Origin: Clostridia bacterium
GTDB lineage: Bacteria; Bacillota; Clostridia; TANB77; CAG-508
Length of the DNA stretch: 30,524 bases
NCBI GenBank assembly: GCA_022790685.1
Contig: JAAVXQ010000085.1
Location: 1-30,524, forward strand
Reading direction: 5' to 3'
Part shown: one piece after another, positions 24,970 through 30,524 of the stretch
Layout of the letters: every line of letters begins with the position of its first letter
Numbering within the stretch: position 1 is the first letter of the stretch
The notes under the pieces: generated by a model
Told to the model about the DNA's origin: nothing
The model's database searches: none
The model's input: only the letters and a program-made list of their open reading frames with translations
Position numbers and translations under genes: made by a program

Positions 24970-27591
24970 ATGTCTGATTTTGAAAATAATGAAGATATTA
25001 ATGTGAGAAAAAAATATGGAAATATAAATTGCACAAATATAGAGAAATATATGAAAGATAAAAATATTAGCATTAATGGATTAGATAATAATAAAGCAGA
25101 AGAAAATATAAAAAAATATGGAATAAATCAAATAAGCTTGGCTAAACCAAAGAAATGGTATAATTATTTTTTTGAAACCCTAAAAGGACCATTTAATTTA
25201 ATACTTTTAGGAATATCGTTCATATTATTTTTTACAGATGTAATATTTGCAGAAATTCCAAACTATGCAAATATTATAGTTATTTTTGCTTTGGTAGCGA
25301 TAAGTACATTTTTAGAATTTTTTGAGGAATATAAATCAAACAAAGCTGCTGAAAAATTGAAAGAATTAGTAGAAACTAAAACAAGAGTAATAAGAAATGG
25401 AAAAGAAGAAGATGTTCCTATAAAAAATGTTACAGTGGGCGATATAATAAAAATATCAGCAGGAGATATAATACCTGCTGACATACGAATAATTGAGTCA
25501 AAAGAATTATATGTTACACAATCTTCAATAACAGGGGAATCTGATTCAGTAAAAAAAACAGTAGAAAGTCAAATAAAAAATGAAGAAGAAATAGAGTTTG
25601 TAACAGATTTAGACACAATATGTTTTATGGGAACAAATGTAGTAAGTGGTTCAGCAACAGCTGTTATTATATATATAGGAGATAACTCGTATTTTGGAAA
25701 AGTAGCCGATACTTTTAAAAATGGAAAACCTAAGACTTCCTTTCAAAAAGATATTGAGAGTATAAGCCGATTATTGATACGATTTATGATTATTTTGATA
25801 CCTATAGTATTTTTATTAAATGCATGGAAACATAGTATATTAATATCATTTACATTTGCTGTTGCAATAGCAATTGGAATAACACCTCTTTTACTTCCTG
25901 TTATATTATCATCTAGTCTATCAAAAGGTGCTATAAGAATGTCTAAAAAGAAAACTATTGTAAAAAAATTAGATTCAATTCAAAGCTTTGGAGCAATGAA
26001 TATTTTGTGTACAGATAAAACAGGTACTTTAACAGAAGATAAAATAGTATTAGAAAAATACTTAAATATACAAGGAGAAGAAGATACAAGAGTATTGAAA
26101 CATGCATTTTTGAATTCATACTTTCAAACAGGAATAAAAGGAAATATTGATGAGGCTGTAATAAAAAAGGGATTAGAAAATGATTTGGAATATTGCACTA
26201 ATAAATATAAAAAAATAGATGAGGTACCATTTGATTTTATAAGAAGAAGATTATCAATTTTAGTAGATGATGGAGAAAAAAAACAATTAATTACAAAAGG
26301 AGCAGTAGAAGAAATCTTAAGTATTTGCACATTATGCGATTATAAATCACAAATAAAGCCTCTTACAAATGAAATAAAACAAAATATTATTAGAGTTTCA
26401 AAAAAACTGAATAGTGATGGTTTTAGAGTAGTTGCAGTTTGTCAAAAAAATGATGTAAATAATATAGAAAATTTATCAGTAGAAAATGAAAAAAATATGA
26501 TATTAATTGGATTTATAGGTTTTCTGGATCCTCCTAAAGAAAGTTCAAAGATAGCAATATCAAAACTAAATAAAGCGGGAATAAGGGTTATAGTTCTTAC
26601 AGGAGACAATACAGAAGTAACAACTTGTGTATGCAAAAAAGTAAATATAAATACTGATAGGGTGGTTACAGGAGCAGAAATAGATAGATTACAAGATAAT
26701 GGACTTAAAAGATTACTAAATAAAACTAATGTATTTACTAAATTATCACCAATTCAAAAAGCTAGAATCGTAAGGGTACTAAAGGAACAAGGAAATGTTG
26801 TAGGATATATGGGAGATGGAATAAATGATAGTCCATCACTTACTAATTCAGATGTAGGTATTTCAGTAGATACAGCTGTTAGTATAGCAAAAGAAACCGC
26901 AGATATAATATTACTAGAAAAAGATTTAAATGTATTATTAGATGGAGTAAAAGAAGGTAGGAGGACTTTAGCTAATTTACTTAAATACATTAAGCTTGCA
27001 ATTAGTTTTAATTTTGGAGAAGTTATGTCTGTAATAATAGCGAGTGTATTATTACCATTTTTTCCAATTACACCTATACAATTATTAGTACAAAGTTTAT
27101 TATATGATATAGGACAGTTAACACTTCCATTTGATAATGTTGATGAAGAATATTTGAAAGAGCCAAAACGACTAAGTACAAAAAGTTTAAAAAGATTTAT
27201 GATATTTATGGGTCCACTTAGTTCTTGTTTTGATTTAATAATTTTTGCAATATTATGGTTTGGATTTAAATTAACAATAGATGAGAAAGCACTTTTTCAA
27301 ACTATATGGTTTTCATATGGAATTATTTCAAATTTAGTAGGAATGCATATAATAAGAACAGCAAAGTTGCCAATACTAGAGAGTTCAGCATCAAAATTAG
27401 TTTATATTTCAACTATATCAATATCAATATTAGCAATAATAGTACCAAAAACTTTTTTAGGAAAAATGATAGGTCTAGTAGCACTTCCGATTGAGTATAT
27501 ACCAATTATATTAATAATACCAATATTATATTGTTTTGTAGCTTTAATAGCAAAAAATATTTATGTAAAAAAATATATGGAATGGATTTAA
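24970..27591 (+). CDS. P-type ATPase of the MgtA (Mg2+) type
   Basis: An 873-residue P3B-type cation pump. It has an N-terminal cytosolic region, TGES (188-191), the phosphorylated D349 in DKTGTLT, GDGINDSP (about 614-621) and C-terminal helices with LLYDIGQLTLPFD and the MgtA-like RFMIFMGPLSSCFD. MgtA enzymes import Mg2+. Odd: the helix-4 motif, PEMLP in MgtA, reads PLLLP (306-310), so the ion-binding glutamate is a leucine. In helix 5 the MgtA NFGNV reads NFGEV (E684). Ion choice or direction may therefore differ. AGAAGG lies upstream of the ATG. The gene is convergent with the ZIP transporter. Confidence 0.88.
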   Translation: MSDFENNEDINVRKKYGNINCTNIEKYMKDKNISINGLDNNKAEENIKKYGINQISLAKPKKWYNYFFETLKGPFNLILLGISFILFFTDVIFAEIPNYANIIVIFALVAISTFLEFFEEYKSNKAAEKLKELVETKTRVIRNGKEEDVPIKNVTVGDIIKISAGDIIPADIRIIESKELYVTQSSITGESDSVKKTVESQIKNEEEIEFVTDLDTICFMGTNVVSGSATAVIIYIGDNSYFGKVADTFKNGKPKTSFQKDIESISRLLIRFMIILIPIVFLLNAWKHSILISFTFAVAIAIGITPLLLPVILSSSLSKGAIRMSKKKTIVKKLDSIQSFGAMNILCTDKTGTLTEDKIVLEKYLNIQGEEDTRVLKHAFLNSYFQTGIKGNIDEAVIKKGLENDLEYCTNKYKKIDEVPFDFIRRRLSILVDDGEKKQLITKGAVEEILSICTLCDYKSQIKPLTNEIKQNIIRVSKKLNSDGFRVVAVCQKNDVNNIENLSVENEKNMILIGFIGFLDPPKESSKIAISKLNKAGIRVIVLTGDNTEVTTCVCKKVNINTDRVVTGAEIDRLQDNGLKRLLNKTNVFTKLSPIQKARIVRVLKEQGNVVGYMGDGINDSPSLTNSDVGISVDTAVSIAKETADIILLEKDLNVLLDGVKEGRRTLANLLKYIKLAISFNFGEVMSVIIASVLLPFFPITPIQLLVQSLLYDIGQLTLPFDNVDEEYLKEPKRLSTKSLKRFMIFMGPLSSCFDLIIFAILWFGFKLTIDEKALFQTIWFSYGIISNLVGMHIIRTAKLPILESSASKLVYISTISISILAIIVPKTFLGKMIGLVALPIEYIPIILIIPILYCFVALIAKNIYVKKYMEWI

Positions 27592-27609
27592 AATTTTAAT
27601 AAAAGAATG

Positions 27610-27641
27610 AAGGGAAGAACGACATTTGCCGTTTTTCCCTT
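27610..27641 (+). terminator. Terminator between the ATPase and ZIP genes
   Basis: A 12-bp stem, AAGGGAAGAACG / CGTTTTTCCCTT with one G-T pair and an 8-nt loop, 18 bp after the ATPase stop and before the ZIP stop. The T-run after it is broken. The hairpin lies in the gap of two convergent genes and may serve both. Confidence 0.65.
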
Positions 27642-27653
27642 TGGTTTTGAAAC

Positions 27654-28340
27654 CTAGAATGCTGTTAGAACTGTGCTAAAAAGATATGTAAGTATTGCTG
27701 TGACCCCAATGGTTTTTAAGTGCTTACATTCCTTAAACAACTCTAAAAATATCATCAAAATGCTCGAAAAAGAAAATCCAATAAGGAAAGGTTCGAGTAT
27801 AGATATAAAATTAGAATTGCTGGCAGAAAAAATTAAAATTGCTGCGATTGGCTCAACAATACCAGACAAAACTCCCATAAGAAGTGCGTATTTTTTCCCT
27901 TTTACAGAAACCAGTGGAAGTGAAACCACAAGACCATCTGGTATATTTTGCAAAGATATACTGAGAATCAGGGAAAGTGATTTTATGATGGAAGTATCTA
28001 CAAGAGATATACCGATAAGGATTCCTTCTGGGATGTTGTGAATAAGCATAGCCCAAAAGAGTTTAGACTTTTTTGATATTGTAATATGGTGTGCAAAGAT
28101 GTTCATTAAAAAAATAAATAAAAAACCAATTACAATACCTATAAAGAGTCTTAAATTCCGGATATTCTCAAGAGATTCAAAGAATAAATCAAAAGTAATA
28201 CATCCAAGGATTCCAGTGGCAACAGCCACTAGGAAGTCTTCTTCCTTTTTGAATTTACCTTTGAAGTTATTCCAGATGCCGAGTGCAGAGCCTATAGAAG
28301 TACCTACCAGTGGAATGAATGAAAGAATGTATTTCACCAT
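27654..28340 (-). CDS. ZIP-family metal transporter (GufA/ZIP11-like)
   Basis: A 228-residue membrane protein with about seven or eight helices. Helix 4 carries HNIPEG (101-106) and helix 5 QNIPDG (131-136), the metal-site pair of the GufA/ZIP11 branch, with Asp for the usual Glu in the second. A short charged loop (about 24-36) follows helix 1. ZIP proteins take up Zn2+ or other divalent ions; the substrate here is not determined. Codon use differs from all neighbours: GGC, CTG, CTC and ATC are common, which suggests recent arrival. GGGGGGAA stands before the ATG, and its own promoter is present. A neighbouring cation ATPase suggests a metal-transport pair, by position only. Confidence 0.87.
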   Translation of the reverse strand: MVKYILSFIPLVGTSIGSALGIWNNFKGKFKKEEDFLVAVATGILGCITFDLFFESLENIRNLRLFIGIVIGFLFIFLMNIFAHHITISKKSKLFWAMLIHNIPEGILIGISLVDTSIIKSLSLILSISLQNIPDGLVVSLPLVSVKGKKYALLMGVLSGIVEPIAAILIFSASNSNFISILEPFLIGFSFSSILMIFLELFKECKHLKTIGVTAILTYLFSTVLTAF

Positions 28341-28379
28341 TTGCTGTTCCCCCCAATCTATATGATTTTTAACAAGCGT

Positions 28380-28408
28380 ATTATAACAGAATAATATTTA
28401 AAAGTAAA
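28380..28408 (-). promoter_or_regulatory. Promoter of the ZIP transporter gene
   Basis: On the minus strand, TTTACT (28403-28408), 17 bp, and a perfect TATAAT (28380-28385) with an extended TG element, about 40 bp from the ATG. Confidence 0.65.
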
Positions 28409-28540
28409 CTAATATGACAAATTTAAATGTATTTATATATAGAAATTTTTAAGATATTTTAGAAAATAGTAAGGAGAAAGATTGTAAAAAATAACTAGTA
28501 AAAATTGTTACAAAAATATTACAAAATTATCTCAGATTCA

Positions 28541-28569
28541 TTGACTTTTTACTAAAAAACATATATAGT
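28541..28569 (+). promoter_or_regulatory. Sigma-A promoter of minDE
   Basis: TTGACT (28541-28546), 17 bp, TATAGT (28564-28569), about 50 bp before the minD ATG. The rest of the spacer between the ZIP gene and minD shows nothing else. Confidence 0.65.
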
Positions 28570-28620
28570 ATATGTGTTAAATAGATAGTTACATTTGTAA
28601 AATGTTAAGGAGGAAAATTA

Positions 28621-29415
28621 ATGGGAGAAGTTATCGTTGTAACATCTGGTAAAGGAGGAGTAGGAAAAACAACATCAACAGCAAATTTAGGATCAGCATT
28701 AGCGTTAGCAGGAAAAAAAGTAGCGTTAGTAGATACAGATATTGGTCTTAGAAATTTAGATGTTGTTATGGGACTAGAAAATAGAATAGTATACGATTTA
28801 GTAGACGTTATAGAGGAAAAATGTAAACTTAGACAAGCTTTAATAAAGGACAAAAGATTTAAGGAATTATTCTTACTTCCAGCGGCACAAACTAAAGATA
28901 AAACAGCTATTAACGAAGAGCAAATGAGAAAACTTACAGATAAACTAAAAGAAGAGTTTGATTATATTTTAATAGATTGTCCAGCAGGTATTGAGCAAGG
29001 ATTTAAAAATGCAATAGCAGGAGCAGATAGAGCATTAGTTGTAACAACAGCAGAAATATCTGCTATTAGAGATGCAGATAGAATAATAGGTTTATTAGAA
29101 GCTTCAGAAATAAAAAATCCAGAGCTAATAGTAAATAGATTAAGACCTGGAATGGTAAAAAAAGGTGAAATGATGGATGTAGATGATATAGTTGATTTAT
29201 TATCTATAGACTTAATAGGTGTTGTACCAGATGATGAAAATATAATTACTCAAACAAATAAAGGTGAACCAGTAATATCAAACAAAAAGGCGCCTTCAGG
29301 TAGAGCTTATTTAGAAATTTCAAAAAGAATTTTAGGAGAAAATATAGAAGTAACAGTACCTGGAAAAGAAAAAGGTTTTTTTGCAAGATTAAAAAATTTA
29401 TTTAGCAAAGCTTAG
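28621..29415 (+). CDS. minD: Septum-site ATPase MinD
   Basis: A membrane-binding ATPase that carries the division inhibitor to the poles. The 264 residues have the deviant Walker A GKGGVGKTT (10-18), DTDIGLRNLD, a Walker B-like segment ending LIDCPAGIE, and a C-terminal amphipathic helix FFARLKNLFSKA that targets the membrane. AAGGAGG lies before the ATG. minE follows after 22 bp. No minC is adjacent: the gene upstream is the ZIP transporter on the other strand, so MinC is elsewhere or absent. Confidence 0.97.
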   Translation: MGEVIVVTSGKGGVGKTTSTANLGSALALAGKKVALVDTDIGLRNLDVVMGLENRIVYDLVDVIEEKCKLRQALIKDKRFKELFLLPAAQTKDKTAINEEQMRKLTDKLKEEFDYILIDCPAGIEQGFKNAIAGADRALVVTTAEISAIRDADRIIGLLEASEIKNPELIVNRLRPGMVKKGEMMDVDDIVDLLSIDLIGVVPDDENIITQTNKGEPVISNKKAPSGRAYLEISKRILGENIEVTVPGKEKGFFARLKNLFSKA

Positions 29416-29437
29416 AAAAATAGTTGGAGGATAAATA

Positions 29438-30523
29438 ATGTTTGAAAATATAGGTGGTTTTTTTAGGAGAATGGTAAAACCTGAGCAAAAAGAATTAGGC
29501 TCTAAAGATGCAGCTAAAGAAAGATTGCATTTGGTTTTGATGCAAGATAGAGCAAATGTATCAGCAGATTTTCTAGAACTTATGAAACAAGAAATTATAG
29601 ATGTTATTAAAAAATACATAATTATAGATGAATCAGCTATAGATGTTAGACTTACAAATCAGGCGAATGATGATGGTACAAATGAAGCACCTGCATTATA
29701 TGCAAATATACCAATAGTAAACATCAAAAATGATATGATTGTTGATAAAATTAAAGAATTTGATGGTATAAACTTTGAAAGTGAAGTGATGGGTACACCT
29801 GAGTATAATGTTAATATAATAAAAGAAGAGGAAGAAAATCAAGAAGAAGACACTAAAAAAGATGATTTAAGTTCTGAAAACAATGGAACTGAGAATAAAG
29901 AAACAGTGCCTAAGGAAGAAATAGTAAGTAGTGAAGAAGAAAACCAAATACCTGAAAATACTGTACAAAATGAAGATATATTAGAAGAATCAGAAGAAGA
30001 TGAAGAAGATAATGATGAGGAAAGTCTGATACCTACAGAAAATGATGAAGAATATGATGATGAAGATGGTGAAGATGTTACATTTGATGATTTATTAAAA
30101 GCGGCAGAAGAAGAAGAGAAAAGGCAAAATGAAAATAATTTACAAAATAGTGACATAGAAAATAGTGTAGAAAATACTTCAGATAATAAACAAGAAGAAA
30201 ATATTAGTAATGTTGAAATTGAAAATAGAGAAAATATAGATAATAAAGATAGCACTAAGGTAGAAGAAATAATACCAAATAATGAAAAGGAAATAGATGA
30301 AGAAGATAATAATGAAAAAAGTGTCACTGGGGGAGAGGGCTTAGAAGAACTTTTTGAAGAAGATGAAGATGACGAAGAAGAAGATAATGAAGAAAAAGAT
30401 ACACAAAATCCAGGAAATATAGTAAACGAAGAAAATAATAGATTAGATAATCAAAATAGAAACAATTTCAAGCATAAAAAAGATCGTATGAACAAAAGAA
30501 AAAACAAAAAAAAGAAAAGATAA
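29438..30523 (+). CDS. minE: MinE with a long acidic C-terminal extension
   Basis: MinE stimulates MinD and drives its movement on the membrane. Residues 1-98 are a normal MinE: a membrane-binding start (MFENIGGFFRRM), the MinD-contact segment (about 25-40, AKERLHLVLMQDRAN) and the dimer domain ending in ANIPIVNI. Usual MinE proteins are about 85-100 residues; this one has 361. Residues ~129-345 are Glu/Asp/Asn-rich and probably disordered, with two helix-prone spots (DVTFDDLLKAAEEEEKRQ at 213-230 and GLEELFEED at 301-309). The last ~16 residues are Lys/Arg-rich. The frame is open throughout, with GGAGG before the ATG and the stop one base from the window end. Confidence 0.93.
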   Translation: MFENIGGFFRRMVKPEQKELGSKDAAKERLHLVLMQDRANVSADFLELMKQEIIDVIKKYIIIDESAIDVRLTNQANDDGTNEAPALYANIPIVNIKNDMIVDKIKEFDGINFESEVMGTPEYNVNIIKEEEENQEEDTKKDDLSSENNGTENKETVPKEEIVSSEEENQIPENTVQNEDILEESEEDEEDNDEESLIPTENDEEYDDEDGEDVTFDDLLKAAEEEEKRQNENNLQNSDIENSVENTSDNKQEENISNVEIENRENIDNKDSTKVEEIIPNNEKEIDEEDNNEKSVTGGEGLEELFEEDEDDEEEDNEEKDTQNPGNIVNEENNRLDNQNRNNFKHKKDRMNKRKNKKKKR

Positions 30524-30524
30524 A

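Noticed and set aside
24970..24970. Magnesium riboswitch upstream of the MgtA-like gene
   Set aside because: The leader is A/T-rich with only one small hairpin; the conserved, structured M-box core was not seen.
27654..28340. QNIPDG as a defective ZIP metal site
   Set aside because: A QN form is normal in the GufA/ZIP11 branch; only the Glu-to-Asp change differs, which is conservative.
29839..30327. 162-residue minus-strand frame
   Set aside because: A Ser/Phe/Leu-rich shadow of the Glu/Asp codons of the MinE tail.

Overview
The window looks like chromosomal DNA of an uncultured, strictly anaerobic, low-GC Bacillota, probably a gut-type Clostridia. The reasons are very A/T-rich DNA with A/T third codon positions, strong AGGAGG-type ribosome binding sites, TTGACA/TATAAT promoters, a four-subunit pyruvate:ferredoxin oxidoreductase, an 8-Cys ferredoxin, and a holB-ricT gene pair as in Bacillus. 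I cannot name a genus from the sequence alone. No tRNA, rRNA, CRISPR array, transposase or phage gene was seen.

Layout. (1) 1-2160 has no credible gene. It holds a 25-bp A/T tandem repeat at the left edge and two diverged copies of a ~1.05-kb unit, each with a DnaA-box-like TTTTCCACA at the matching place. (2) 2183-4975, minus strand: an operon of hisC-type aminotransferase, prephenate dehydratase (pheA) and two small unknown genes, with a visible promoter and terminator. (3) 5051-13063: a giant cyclic beta-1,2-glucan synthase-like protein (GT84 + glucoamylase-like + GH94). (4) 13120-16900: an OmpR-type response regulator with its own terminator, then a separately promoted histidine kinase that carries a one-base frameshift in its ATP lid, then a membrane-anchored acidic/basic low-complexity protein. 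(5) 16914-21043: lepB-holB-ricT-mtaD-ferredoxin, apparently one operon with its own promoter and terminator. (6) 21065-21523: a small XRE regulator. (7) 21581-24736, minus strand: porG-porD-porA-porB. (8) 24970-28408: an MgtA-like P-type ATPase convergent with a ZIP (GufA-like) metal transporter of different base composition. (9) 28541-30523: minD and a minE whose normal ~100-residue domain is followed by ~260 residues of acidic, probably disordered sequence ending in a basic tail.

How the parts fit: HisC and PheA would complete phenylalanine synthesis. PorGDAB and the small ferredoxin handle low-potential electrons from pyruvate. SPase I, the glucan synthase, MinDE and the two-component system concern the envelope and division. 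The most unusual items are the extended MinE, the duplicated non-coding unit at the left end, the MgtA-like pump that lacks the transmembrane-4 glutamate, and the kinase frameshift. I did not find a clear multi-gene undescribed defence or biosynthetic system.
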